Shown piece after piece: positions 44,101 to 55,786 of a stretch of DNA of 64,000 nt (its first letter is position 1; every line of letters starts with the position of its first letter). Below the pieces are notes generated by a model. It saw only the letters and a program-made list of their open reading frames with translations, was not told the origin of the DNA and did no database searches. The stretch spans positions 4,747,727 through 4,811,726 of the forward strand of contig JAJEKV010000006.1 in assembly GCA_021234155.1 (NCBI GenBank), in the 5' to 3' direction. The stretch comes from Isoetes taiwanensis. Taxonomy: Eukaryota > Streptophyta > Lycopodiopsida > Isoetales > Isoetaceae. A program made the translations under genes and the position numbers.

Positions 44101-44453
44101 TCTTGATTATAGATGCACTAAGATAGACAAATGATTTCACTATGCAATTTCATAATACAAGAGGCGCAAAATATAAATGCTCCAATGATGCATTTCTAGA
44201 AAATTACCCATTCTATGGAGAGGTTATCAAATTCTCTTTCACAAAAGTGTGGTCCAAAGTGAAATTTTGTGGTTGTCTACTTCATTGCATCTTTGTGGGT
44301 ACATATGGCTCTCTGAGTTGTCAAAGTCACGAGATAAATTAGATTATAGTTGTTTGGTAAAAGTATGCCTGAATATATATATAAATAAAAGAAGAACAAG
44401 ATTTGTGTTTTCTTTTTAAGGGATTTATACCCATATGTACACAAAGGGATTTT

Positions 44454-44543
44454 ATAGTATGAACGTAATGACAAAAACTATCAATGTAAGAATCCATAGA
44501 TAGTATGAACGTAATGACAAAAACTATCAATGTAAGAATCCAT
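44454..44543. repeat. 44-bp tandem duplication
   Basis: A unit beginning ATAGTATGAACGTAATGAC occurs at 44454-44497 and 44500-44543, apparently without mismatch and with a 2-nt spacer. Confidence 0.9.
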
Positions 44544-44705
44544 AAGCGCTCAACTTCACTACGTACAATCGAAGCATTTCCTGATCGAGGCCATTTGGGC
44601 CATAACGCCTCATGTGAGGACATTCTCTAGCCCTTAACAACTGGGCCCTCAAGTTTTAATGCTGAGATCAAATCTCAGCCGTTGGTTGCAATGGTGTTAC
44701 CCACT

Positions 44706-44894
44706 AATGTCATCGATTCGCGTAGCGGATCGAGATTCTTGCACAAGACGAGCATGCATGCATTGCATGCGTCGCATGCATGCATCGCATGCATTTTTAG
44801 GCCGTTCATCAGGTTGGGGGATTGCTATTCATTGCAGAGTTCTTCATCGACGTTTCATTGGTGCTTTCTCATCTCTCAGCAGTATCCATGGCTT
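44706..44894 (+). repeat. ~190-bp palindrome-rich repeat, copy 1
   Basis: Contains GATTCGCGTAGCGGATC, then a CATGCATG-rich stretch (GCATGCATGCATTGCATGCG and repeats), and ends CTCTCAGCAGTATCCATGG. Related copies lie at 45094 and 46741. Confidence 0.85.
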
Positions 44895-45093
44895 CTATTC
44901 TTTGATCTCATGCGGAGGAGGGGCTTCTTCTTGCATGAGCTACTCTTTCATGACCATTCATATCCTTTCTAACCTCTTCTATCTTTGCCCTTTTGTCCGG
45001 CATAGGACAATCTTCAACTTTTCTCCTCGGATCTAGTATTTGAAGTTCTCTGGTATCGGGATGTTGTTGTTTTCATGCGAGTCGCAGTGCAAG

Positions 45094-45280
45094 AATGTCA
45101 TCGATTCACGTAGTGGATCGAGATTCTTGCACAAGATGAGCATACATGCATTGCATGCGTCACATGCATGCATCACATGCATTTTTAGGCCGTTCATCAG
45201 GTTGGGGGATCGCTATTTATTACAGAGTTCTTCATCGACGTTTCATCGGCGCTTTCTCGTCTCTCAGCAGTATCCATGGC
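45094..45280 (+). repeat. ~190-bp palindrome-rich repeat, copy 2
   Basis: About 90% identical to copy 1 by eye. Most differences are G-to-A or C-to-T, including several in CG dinucleotides. It is followed by CCCACCCTCCCCCCTT, shared with copy 3. Confidence 0.85.
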
Positions 45281-45333
45281 TCCCACCCTCCCCCCTTAAA
45301 ATTGTTATTTATATGTTCATATTTGTTATAATT

Positions 45334-45431
45334 GTCGCGTGGCACGCGTGACCAGCCCCTCGCTTTTTCGAGGTGTAAATATTGTTTTTTGTCGCGTGGC
45401 ACGCGTGACCAACCCCTTGCGTTTCGAGGTT
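45334..45431 (+). repeat. Paired GTCGCGTGGCACGCGTGACC hairpin repeats
   Basis: The motif GTCGCGTGGCACGCGTGACC occurs at 45334 and 45391, each followed by a small hairpin (CCCCTCGCTTTTTCGAGG in the first). The two copies are 57 bp apart. Confidence 0.85.
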
Positions 45432-45769
45432 TTTTCTCTATTGGTTTTTCTGTTGATGATGAGGACTTAATGTCATGAAGATAATCTCCTAGTTGGAGTT
45501 ATTGAAGGAGAAGTTTACGAGGAAGTATCACTCTCTGAAGCACGAATTCATTATTTGCGTAAAAAAACGGGATTTTGAGAATTTTGAATGACCTCATCCA
45601 GGCCCATCATAAGCAAAAAGTGGTTCCGCTTTATCAAGCCCACGTTGGGCGGGACAATTTGAAATTCGAATATAAGGTTCTAAAGTCATACCTAAATATA
45701 TATGAGCACAGCTCAGCAGCGGCCATGCACTTGACGACGGGGAAGCTCGAACAGGAGGTCGCCCGCCAT

Positions 45770-46140
45770 AGCCTGGATCGCCATAGCCCAGTTTCGCCAG
45801 GAATAAAAGGGCGCCATCGCCGGAAATCGCCATAGCCAGAGGTTTTTTTTGGAGGCAGAGGCGGCCATGGGCAGAGCAGGCATTTTGAGGAGCTATGCCT
45901 TCCATGAGATTCTATTTCCAAGGCCTTTGTTATCGAGCCAAAATTCAATCCATGGAAACTCTGTCGCCAACGAACGGGGAGGAAGAACAGGAAAGGGGGA
46001 GATGCTTGATCGCCATAGCTGGAGTTCGCCATATTTTTGCATCTGGTTTGCCATAGCTGAGCTCGCCATAGCCCGAGCTTTTATATTAGGGTCGCCATAC
46101 AAGAGGATGCATGCCCGAGTTGAAGCTTCTGGATCGCCAT
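45770..46140 (+). repeat. Degenerate TCGCCATAGC motif cluster
   Basis: TCGCCATAGC or a close variant occurs at least eight times between about 45775 and 46140 with irregular spacing. It is either a decayed minisatellite or a repetitive exon. A frame beginning MGRAGILRSYAF at 45867 overlaps it but no family was recognised. Confidence 0.5.
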
Positions 46141-46740
46141 ACAGAACTAGTCTTAAGGATCTTGTTGTGGCCTGTTCTAGTCTGCTTAGCCATCGACTTT
46201 TAATCTTGTCTTGTTGGCCTCATAGCCAGAACTCCTCATTGTTTGCCAGAAATCCTCAGTGTTTTCTTTTGGCTCGGATAAAATCTCACCTTCTTATGTT
46301 GTTTTCTAGGGCAAAGAAAAAGCAACAAGATTGATGGAAAATCCTTGTTTATGGATTTGCTGCATCTTATCTCCGGCAACTGCTAAGAAAGAAGATTTTG
46401 TGGGAATTGGCTATGGCCGAAATGTCGGAACTGGCTATGGCCGAAATGCTTATGGTAAGTTTGCCCTTTTCCATAACTTTGCAGGCATATGAGTGATTCA
46501 CAGATTATTCATCTTCTTCGTTTCACAGAGTCACAGACTCACAGATTCTTATTCACAGATTCACAGATGCAAGTTATTCACAGATTTTTCTTCTTCCTCA
46601 TTTCCTTCTAAATCGTACGGAATCATGCTTGCTTCCTATAGGGATGCTTTACAGTCTCTTTGGTTCACAAAATCGCCATTGCATTTCTTTCGAGTACAAG
46701 AAACACAGAAATAAGGTAGTCTCTCTGGTTCCCAAAATCG

Positions 46741-46900
46741 CATCGATCCGCGACAGCGGATCGGCATTCTAGAATAGGGCGAGCATGCATGTCTTGCATG
46801 CATGCGGGCGGCGCATGCCCTTTCTGGCTAGGGTTTCGCTATTTTAGGCGTGGTTCTGCATCTTCGTCTCATCGGCGCTTCCTCTTCTCTCAGCAGTACC
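46741..46900 (+). repeat. ~190-bp palindrome-rich repeat, copy 3
   Basis: A diverged copy: GATCCGCGACAGCGGATC replaces the first palindrome, the CATGCATG region is retained and it again ends CTCTCAGCAGTA, followed by CCCACCCTCCCCCC. Confidence 0.75.
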
Positions 46901-47137
46901 TTATTCTCTTTGAACCCACCCTCCCCCCCTTCTTTGTTTATTGTATTGTGCATAAATTTTTGTTTATCATGTTCTTCTTCCACCCGCTGGGTGATGCTAT
47001 CCTCTGGTATGTTTGTGTTGTCTCGTTTGTTGTGTTGGTGATGTGCAGGTTCAGGTTGGCGAGCGGCATCTGTTTCGACTTCTCCATGCGGGGGTTTTTG
47101 GGAGCGATTTTTATGCCTTCCGTTTGTCTAAGCCCCT

Positions 47138-47218
47138 TGCCGAAGGCTTATCACTAGGGTTTTTCCTCGAAAACCCGAAAGGGCGGGGTTTTTTAATCCC
47201 GGTGATAAGCTTTCGGCA
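47138..47218. repeat. Inverted repeat, about 24-bp arms
   Basis: TGCCGAAGGCTTATCACTAGGG (47138-47159) pairs with CCCGGTGATAAGCTTTCGGCA (47198-47218). The loop has a second GGGTTTTTC / GGGGTTTTTT pair. In placement and loop content (GGTTTTCC, AAAACCC) it resembles the LINE 3' hairpin at 30487-30547, so it may be the end of another LINE. Confidence 0.7.
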
Positions 47219-47790
47219 GGTACATCAGCCACTCATCTATTAGCATTGTATTTTTTGGGGTCCAAATGATATAATTGGATTTCCCCTTTATTTTTTGTGG
47301 ATAGTTCGCATGTGTGCGGCTATCCACTGTCCACCATTGTAGAAAATCTGCTGAGATGAATGAGAAGCCTATCTATCGCCATTGCGTTTCTTTCGAGCAC
47401 AAGAAACACAGAAATAAGGTATACACAGCTCAGGCAAATCGCTGCAACGATGTCTCAGAGCTAAAAATAAATAAAACTTATTTAGGATATTGTAAATTTA
47501 TTTGGTAATTCTGTTAACAATGGTTACTTTAGACCCATTAAATTGAATGTATATTTGTCATGAGGTGCCCAATATGCACCCATTTTGCACTCATATTTTG
47601 TTTTAGAAGATCGCAATGGCGATCTTTGCGAGCCCATCATAGATAAAATTGATCGAAATTGGTATATTTGTTATATAAATGTGCCTTAAAAACTATATAT
47701 ATATTGGTCCTTCATGATCATAATTATCGCAGTCGCGATTTGTTTAATATATTTTGCACGTTTTTGCTTCACCAATGAGGTCCTTGTGAA
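47219..47790. other. Intergenic, no feature seen
   Basis: AT-rich DNA with no supported gene. Confidence 0.4.
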
Positions 47791-48330
47791 CAACTTTTAG
47801 TGCTTTATACGGCCACTGCAACCTATTTCAATGTCAAACGAGAATTCCAAATTTCTCTAATTAATGAATTCGTGCTGAGTTGTTGCAAGGATGGTAAGAT
47901 GACATTTGTGGATGTTAATGGCACTATTCATGAATATAATTTGAGGTGTGTGCCTATTCTACAAAAGAAGGAAAATTAGCAGGCTCTTGACTTGAATGAG
48001 TTTCCTGAAGATAGTGGTTCACTTGCACATTCTAATCGCATTGCTAGATCTTTTATTGATGTTGTATTTAAAGAACTTGCCAAGAGGTTTGCAGATGTGA
48101 GTGACGTGTTTATTATTGTAAATTCTTTTAATCCATTTGCATATCCTTTGAATGATGTGGATAGAGATAAACAAACTACGGAATAGTTGGAAAATTTACT
48201 TGTCAAGTTTGCTTCAAAGGTTGATCAGGCACGATGTCTGAGTGAGAGAGAAGACTTTGTTGGGACAATCTACAGGGCTATCAATGGTGGCTTATTGAGA
48301 TGGAAATGGAACTTGTGTGATGGTAAAACA
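47790..48330 (+). pseudogene. Transposase-like remnant (uncertain)
   Basis: The plus frames read FVDVNGTIHEYNLRCVPIL, a stop, then 47992-48186 (FIDVVFKELAKRFADVSDV, FNPF..P) and on to about 48330 after another stop. The pattern of a helical segment followed by L.KRF.DV....FNPF resembles the middle of hAT-like transposases of the vertebrate ZNF862/ZBED type. I see no catalytic signature and rate this weak. Confidence 0.35.
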
Positions 48331-48599
48331 ATTTTCTAGCCCCCATGAATTTATGACAATGTTGCATGCTCATTCTTGAAAGCATAATAAGCTGTAAGAG
48401 GGGGTTTTGTCTCCAAATCAAGAGTGCTACAAGAGTTCGTATGAACCTAGAGATACTACCATTTGAATCCACAGATTGGCAAGCACGTCTTAAGGATTGG
48501 TGTGAAGCAAAAGATAGAAGAGAAATGTTGCTTGTTAATTGATCAATTTGTGTTTCTAAAACATACTCAAATGCTCTTTTTTGGTACGGATCTATGTAG

Positions 48600-50060
48600 C
48601 ACTTGATAAAATAGAATAGAATAAATGTCCCTTCGACCTTTATAGCCCTTGGACTTGTGTAGCATCTGCGAGCATCCTCCAAGGGGAGGATGCTTCCAGC
48701 AATGCAAAGTCGTTAGCCAGTATGCAGGCTTAGCTTGTCACTGTATACCCGCACCTCATTTATGATTCTTGACCATATGGGAATGCATCGTTATCTTCAG
48801 CTTTGAAGCTGCACATTGTGGGCTCCTCTGATCTATGTCAGTTGTCCCCTCGTTCTTTGTATCCCCTACAATGTCTAATCATCATTTCCCTAATGGCTCT
48901 CGCCACTTTTGTCCACCTGCTACCTTTTTCCATCAGTATTGGATTTGGGAGGTTGCAACTAATGTCTTAAAATATGTTCCTGATATTCTGTATGCCAGGC
49001 ATTCCTTAAACATGTGTGTTTCATCCTCTATTCTTTCCATGTTGCATATCCTATATATTCTCTCATTCCTGTCAATTTTCCTCCATCTGTCCTTCTCAAT
49101 TCTCAAGTCATGACTGCCCATTTAGAATCTTGCTATGACATTCCTATTTGTTTTGCTGATTTTTCCCTTCTAGTGACTCTCGCATCTCTCTTGAATACTT
49201 TTAGTAACAATTTCGTTTTTGGTCCTGTGTGGCTGACTAACCAATTCCTCATTTGTTGTTTGCATCCATACTTTATCATATGTATAGCATGATTGGTACC
49301 TTGTTGTTCCCTATTGTTGGTTTCGTCTGTGTCCCCCCTTTCTCTTGTATATATTCCTGCAGTGCATCTATGTATATTCCAAAAAGTGTGGAAAAAGGAA
49401 TATTCTTGGTTCATTCATGTGTCGCAACCATTGCCTGCCCCTTTTCCTCCATTTTTGCATACACCCTTTGGTATATATCTGGCAATTGATTCCACTAGCC
49501 CTTCTGGCGCTTTTAATTTGGCAGAGTCTTTGTAGCAGGTTTTCCCTGGGAACTATGTCGAATGCTTTTCTGAAGTCCACAAAACAGCATATGATTTTCT
49601 TGTTATGCTCTCGAGCTTGCTCTACTAAAACTTTCAGGGTGACTAGATGATCTATAGTTGAATGATCTAGTCTAGACCTCACTTGTCTATGAGCTTTCCA
49701 ATTTCTGCCCAATATTTAAATTTCTGGTCTGGCACTTTTGCAAACCACTTAGCAAAGATTGAGTTGACCATTATAGTCCTATAATTGCTTGGTTCATTCT
49801 GCGCTCCCCCCTTGTGGAATGGTATCACCCTGCTATACTACCATTTCTCAAGCATGCCAGTGTACACTATCTGATTAAAGCTATCGGTGATTATTCCGTC
49901 TATGATCGGTTCTACACATTCCAACATCTCTGCAATTAATCCGTATATAGGTCCGGGGCTTTATTGTTAGCTATTTTGCATAGGCCGTCTCTATTTCATG
50001 TCTGGAGAAGCTAGGTGTGTGTTTTCCTTCCGACACTATGATTGGTGCTGCACCTGTATT
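48600..50060 (-). mobile_element. LINE remnant, minus strand
   Basis: Minus-strand reading from right to left: RT block IPFHKGGAQ.EPSNYRTIMVNSIFAKWFAK (about 49860-49750), STIDHLVTLKVLVEQAREHNKK and the palm CCFVDFRKAFD (about 49670-49550), then a C-terminal HDLRIEKDRW...IEDETHMFKECLAY block (49110-48980). The 3' end has TTTATTCTATTCTATTTTATC (complement, about 48625-48605), matching the pentamer tails of this family. Stops and shifts abound. Same family as the LINE at 28400-30634, different copy. Confidence 0.82.
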
Positions 50061-51073
50061 GTATAACATTTCTAGGTACCGAATGCAGTCGATACCTCCG
50101 GGATCATATTCTTTTGTTCCACTTTCTTACTCCGAGCCACTTTCCTCATTGCAACTCCAAAAAGGCAAGACAAATTGAAATAAAAGAAACATGAATATAT
50201 AACACAGAAAACCCTCTTCTAGACAAAAACTCCATTACTCTTCTAAAATCCAGCAACGAAATACGACAAAGAAGAATCAATAGAACAAATTGCTTATACG
50301 GCTAGCAAATTTGGCAAAACCAAATTCGGCCAGGTGAATTGCCACAACAAATTCAAGCTGAAATCTGATTTGCCTGCAAATGCGAGCTTGCTACTAAACC
50401 CTGCAAAACTGAAAGCATATGGTAAATGCTGCAAAAGGGGAATTGCTTCCAAGAGAAGTATCTTTGTAGCCACACGTGTGCCAGACCATAAAAAAGTGCC
50501 AAAATAAAACCCGTCGATGCCATATTTGCCCTAGAATCAAAATAACAAAGGGTAGTGCCTACTATAAATTCAAGCGTGCATATAACATTTGATTTTGGCA
50601 AAATATTGCTTAAAATAATGCACTGTAAATTTTTACACTGCTGTAATACACACCAGGCCATGGTTACTATTATTTTAGGTTAAATTATAGAGCGTAATTC
50701 TTTCACCGCTCTTTCGCCGCTTCCATATATTCTCTCTGCCACAGCTCAGCAAAGCCCTTTTGCAAGCCCCATTCTTCTCTTAGCAAAAGCATCGCTGGAG
50801 CGATGGCTATGGCTTCACCAGAACCAGGTCATTTAAGTAGGTCGAAGCATGGATTTGAGCAATGTTGTAGCAGAATTCTCCATAGCCACAGAAGGAAAAC
50901 TTGTTGAAGATAAACACTGCAGAAAAACAGAGATTAGAAGAAAAATTTATGGAAGAAAACACCGGAAGCTTTGAAGATTGTTATCTGCAACAGGTTGAAC
51001 CTTCAAGCAACAAAATTTCTACTCTGGAAGCTCTCTGTTGTTCGTAATCATGGCTTGGATGTGTACTACGTCC
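50061..51073. other. Intergenic, no feature seen
   Basis: No supported gene or repeat. Confidence 0.4.
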
Positions 51074-51229
51074 CGTAATTGATGACAGTAGAGCATTCTG
51101 CCCTTTGTAGGGCCTCTCGGCGGCACGCACCTCGGCGGCACTCGCGGCTCTGCTGTTCGTGCACGCCTCGGCTGGTGGCGCCACCTCGAGTCCTTACGGG
51201 GCAGAGTGCCTCTCCTGCCATCAATTACG
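51074..51229. repeat. Foldback 1: ~30-bp inverted arms, GC-rich loop
   Basis: CGTAATTGATGACAG...CTGCCC (51074-51103) pairs with GGGCAGAG...CCATCAATTACG (51198-51229) with a few mismatches. The 94-bp loop is GC-rich with CGGCGGCAC repeats. Confidence 0.8.
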
Positions 51230-51234
51230 TATAC

Positions 51235-51340
51235 AAGAATTACAAGGCGGTTTAAATTCCGTGGGGGAAAGTGTTGCCGATGCGCGTCAGCGCGGAGGCA
51301 ACAGTTGACCCCACGGAATTTAAACCGCCCTGCAATTCTT
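51235..51340. repeat. Foldback 2: 32-bp near-perfect inverted arms
   Basis: 51235-51266 pairs with 51309-51340 with only two mismatches (core GGCGGTTTAAATTCCGTGGG). Inside the loop a further TGTTGCC...GGCAACA stem and GCGC...GCGC continue the pairing, so almost the whole 106 nt can fold as one hairpin. It begins 5 bp after foldback 1. Confidence 0.9.
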
Positions 51341-53235
51341 CTAACTTGAATGCCAGGCATTTTTCTGTGTACGTGGCACATACGTGGAAAAAATGTTTTT
51401 CTTTGTTTGAGTTCACATTTTCCTTCCTCCCTTCACACCGTGGTGTGTCTGGGACATCAGACTGGGCTTCTAACAGATGGCTTACTCAAGAGACACTTCT
51501 GATGGCAGCTTTGTTTAATTACAGATACTAAGAAAAATACCATGTTCAAATAGACTGTAGTAACATGTCACTCGTATACCATTGTGGGGGGTCTCCATGT
51601 TTTCCTATCAGTAGCAGTAACAGACGCAGCCTCTTTATTTGCCGGCTGCATTTGTCAGTTGGTCGCATAGAACAGTCTCCAAAGTACTTGTTCCCACATG
51701 ACGAGTTTATTGTGTGCAAATACAGACTGCTTCTCTGTTTAGCATACAAAATGGCATTCTGCTATAAGCATAGAAAAAAGATCATTTACCATTGATGTCA
51801 GCAGGTCTGAAAGCATGACCTTGCACAAGGCTATATGATCGTGGCCATAAATGCTTTCCTGTAAATCTCAGATAGATTTAATATTTTCATTTAGCAGTGA
51901 TGTATGTTCTCAAGTGCGGACCAATTTATTTCAGCATATTTCACAATTTATTTTCCCATCCATTAATTTTACCAGCTAGGTAAATCCCCAGGCTGTATAT
52001 GTCTATTCTGTGAAACGAGACATTGTTTCTGAGAATATTACAAAACAACTTAAACATTCTAAAATAGAATGCTAACAAACGTTAAGTGGTTTACACATCC
52101 ATGCTAACAACTGGTTTTTCAGGATCTGCAGAGTCCAGAATTTTAAGGCATCCCATACCTGCCAATGCATAGAGCTAATCAAAATGTGCTAATAATCTAC
52201 AATCTGCATATATGAATAATAAGGTTTTTTTGGCAAACATAATGAGGTTGTCCTGTAGAAATGAGGATCGGCAGAGGAATACCTGAGTTTGGTCCTTTAT
52301 ATAAACCAAATCCGGCACTTGGGCGTTTTCTTCTTCTGCCAATTCGGTCATTTGCTACTGAAGCATTGTTCCAGATGTCTTAAGACACAGAAACCAAATG
52401 TCTCTCTGTTCATCACGAAAGCTATCCACCAGATGAAGATCTGCCTTGAACCGCAATCAATAAAAGCTGGATCCCGACAGTAAACAGACGGTTCTGATCT
52501 AGGGCGGACCAGATTTAGGCCAATAGCCATGGACATAGCCATGTAAGGCTTCAAAACATGCGGACATGAACAGGCAAGGCCCCGCTTTCCATAGCTGGAG
52601 CTTGCAACCTTTGTTCCAAAATGACATGGTCGCAAAGCTTCGGGTGGAGCTAAATTAAATCAGAGAAATCGTAAAATGAAGAGTTAAAGGGATCTTAGCA
52701 TCATATGTTTTGTGGCCAGATATATCTATAGATGCAGCTTCCATCGCCAAAAGCTCCTTAAGGCGGCTCATCTGCAGTTAAAAAGACCAGAGAAATGGAC
52801 ATAGATCAAAATATTTGGCTTGAAATGCAAGCGCTTTAACTGTTTGGTCGGAAATATGAATGGGCGCAAGATTTAGACATCACATTCTGGGACAACCTTT
52901 ATAAAAATTTATTAGCTTCAACTTCAAATCGGGGCGACCTCTCCCAGATCAGTGGCTGTAAACCGAGTGTTGCTTATGTTTTTTTTCTCTTAGCTTTGCC
53001 TTTTTCGATATTTTCTTGTTGGCTGCATTGCTTGGCTCTCCAATTGTGTCATCCTAGTTGCCTTGTGCAAGTTAAACCTGTAGGATCAAATCTGTACCTT
53101 GCCATCGGATAACCACAAAGGGGTTTTGCCAGCTGCAGCAGCCACCGTTAAAGGGCTGGGCATACGCGTCCTTAGCTGTCGCGGTTTAGGCCCAACTGTT
53201 CACACAGAAGAAGAAAAGGGATTAAAGTTTCTTAC
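51341..53235. other. Downstream of the cyclin exon; weak exon-like pieces only
   Basis: No second cyclin exon was found on the minus strand. Two or three pieces have splice-like borders on that strand (about 53206-53107, from 52770, and from 52646), but they do not join in one frame and match nothing that I recognise. They could be exons of a non-coding transcript or chance. Confidence 0.35.
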
Positions 53236-53690
53236 AGCTGGTAACGAGCAGGCGATGGACATTCTAAGGTAGTAACATGCAGATCCGGCTGTTTATGCAC
53301 TAACCGGTCAATATAGATATAACCTACAACGAAGCAAGAAGGGCTGCATGTAGTGTATTTAAAAATCCTTTTCAGGTACTTGGAAATGCTAATACTCGGA
53401 GGTCTCAGACCATAAAACACTGTTAATCTTTTTGGACTGCCTTGATCTGGGCTATTTCTCGGGGAATGCTGCTCATTCCAAGCAATTAATCGGTCCAAGA
53501 CTGTAGAAAGCAGAGACAGAACTCTGGGCACTTCTTTTTCCACTGTCGGAGTAGAGATTTCTGGGGAAAGAATGCCTTCTTCTTCCTCTTCCTTCTCGCT
53601 GGAAGCCTCTGTTCCATTCTTGCTCATCCCAAACGGGGGTTTAATCCCCTTTTTTGCCTCTTTTTCTATTCTCAAGCTCGATTTCATCAC
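53236..53690 (-). pseudogene. U-type (P-type) cyclin, first exon with frameshift
   Basis: The minus frame from ATG 53690 encodes an acidic leader (about 70 residues) and then the cyclin-U box start: VPRVLSLLSTVLDRLIAWNE, FYGLRPPSISISKYLKRIFKYT, SPSCFVVGYIYIDRLV. Plant U-type cyclins bind Pho85-like CDKs (CDKA or shaggy-type kinases) and link nutrition or hormone signals to division. One extra base at about 53264 breaks the frame; after it the family sequence NVHRLLVTS continues in the next frame to a good donor, AGCT|GTAAGAA, at 53236/53235. The second exon (VMVAAKF type) was not found within 3 kb. So this is a broken gene, unless the extra base is a sequencing error and a long intron hides exon 2. 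Mets at 53687 and 53625 are alternative starts. Confidence 0.8.
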
Positions 53691-54532
53691 TGCCCTTTTT
53701 TCTGCCGGACTTAAGTAATATTCCTGCTGCTTTTAAACTGCAATAACAACCAAGAAACAGAGTCTGCCGCACAAAACTACCCCAATTCCCTTGTTTCTCA
53801 GCCCAATAACCTAACACAACATCTGGGACACAAAACCCATTAATCCGCCAGAATCCTTTACCCATTCCGACCAAATTCGGCTGCCCAAAAGCTCAAATGG
53901 CGACGGATTGCTTGGAGAGCAAGAAAGGGGAAGATCACGTGTCGACCATGCAATATTTCCTTTTTAAGATTTTAGAAATGAAGAAAAAAATGTACGTGTC
54001 GAGCGCCGGGTTGCTCTCAACCCAGAAATATTAGGCCCTCATTTTTTAAGAACAGAAAATACACTGCCTTATATAAGGAAGGAAGGAAAGTTCTTTTATC
54101 GTAAGGAGTGATAAACAAAAGGCTTTTTTCGTATTGGGAAAAAAGGGTTTTTTATACACTTAAAGCATTAACGGACCATAGAGCGCCACGTCAATCCCTT
54201 ATTTTATGGGCGGTGCTCCGCGACACAGCCTTGTTTTAGCTCTCTCTCTTTCATACTGTTTCCGGTCGCGCCCATCATCAGACTTGTCGCTCTCGACCCC
54301 TCGGCTTTTTCCTTCGCTGAATTTACTACTTACCATGCCATTGGGCGCATAGGGTTCGTTCTTCACAGCAGTTTTTTTCAAACATGGTGAAGATTTATCA
54401 TATTTAGGGTTCTTTCTACGGAATTTTCCCTACCAGTTTGATGGGCAGCTGATACAACATGAGGATTGTTTCTATCACCGTGTTGTAGAAGATTATTCCT
54501 GCAAAAGGAGTTTGGACAATCTTTAGAGCAGT
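53691..54532. promoter_or_regulatory. Shared upstream region between cyclin exon and MED19
   Basis: An 842-bp divergent intergenic region. It should contain both leaders and promoters. No single element can be singled out with confidence; a short upstream ATG frame lies at 54384 before the MED19 start. Confidence 0.4.
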
Positions 54533-55786
54533 ATGGCTGGCACCTCAGCCAGTATCCGCAATGACGATGGCGTATTTCGACTATTGACGGCAGCACCAAG
54601 TTAGTATTTAAGCGTCACTTCTGAACTTAATAATTGTTTGTTTTCTTTCAAGAGTGCAATAGTTTCCCATTGAATAATTCAACTATTGAGTAATACATAC
54701 ATCATTTATGCACTTTTTACTCTGTGTTATCTTTTGCATTAGCATTGTCACACCTTTTGCATTAGCATTGTCACACAATTATATAAGTTTTGGAAATTGA
54801 TAATGCGCTCCTGATCTTGTGTATTGAAACAGCCCAATGCTTCTTAGCTATAGTATTCTTAATATAACTCTGGAAGTGTGCCTCTGGCAGCCACTTAATA
54901 CTAATGTATAATATGTTGCATGATTAGGGCCTAGAGAACTGACAGGAGCTGTTGACCTTATAACACATTTTGGCTTGCGCGAACAGTATGAAACATTCTG
55001 CAAAAAGTCTCTCCCAGCTACTATAGCTGAATCCCGCTATTTAAGAGATGTGGTGGGAGATACTGAGGTTCGAAAAGGAGAAGGAATGGAGCTTTGCCAA
55101 CTTTTGCAGGGAAATCCCCTGATTGATGCCTTTTCAAGCAGTGACATACAGCCATTTGATATTGAAACACTGCGAAGGGCATTTACCCTAAAGGAAAGTG
55201 GAACAGTCTTGCTAGCTGAAGTGAGTACCATTTATACCATGTATAGAATCTGTTTTTACATTTCTGTTGTTAATATCTTGGTCATTTTGTAAATAGGCTG
55301 ATAGGGGTTTACCGACTCTCAAGTCTAAAGATGAAAGCAAAGAGAAGAAGCATAAGCGGAAGCACAAAAAGCACAAGCACCGCCACAAGGACAAGGATAA
55401 GGAGAAGGACAAACACAAAGATAAAGAAAAAGATAAAGACAAAGACAAGAGCAGAGAAAAAGATGAAACGAAAGGGGAAAACGGTGAAGATCGTTCAAAG
55501 AAACACAAAAAGAAGGTGCCTTTTTTTCCTCATAAACATTGTCAGTCCGAATTGTTGCCATTGTCTTTGCTGAAACTTGTTCTGAACTTGATTATTAGAA
55601 ACGCCGCCATGAAGGCGATGATGATGAGAGTAAACATAAAAAGAAAAAGGTACATATTGAGATATACAGGTTCTTTTTATGGCCAGGCCACCTTATATGG
55701 AAAAGTTACTTAGTTTCTTGTGTTTATCATGACAGCATAAGAGTTCACCAAAGATAGAGACTGGTGATACAAAGATTAAGAAATGA
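54533..55786 (+). CDS. MED19: Mediator complex subunit 19
   Basis: Five exons: 54533-54599, 54928-55220, 55297-55515, 55599-55649 and 55736-55786. All borders are GT-AG, phases agree and the product is 226 aa (Arabidopsis MED19a is about 220). The Med19 core reads RPRELTGAVDLITHFGL (23-39), FCKKSLPATIAES.YL.DVVGDTE.RKGEGMEL, and IQPFDIETLRRAFTL. The tail from about 125 is almost pure Lys/His/Asp/Glu (KHKKHKHRHKDKDKEKDK), as in all plant MED19 proteins. MED19 sits in the Mediator head-middle region in the nucleus and bridges transcription factors to RNA polymerase II. The gene is intact. Intron 1 (54600-54927) carries a perfect 23-bp tandem duplication at 54731-54776. Confidence 0.94.

Noticed and set aside
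55212-55561. Minus-strand Ser/Leu/Cys-rich frames
   Set aside because: Antisense shadow of the Lys/Asp-rich MED19 exon 3.
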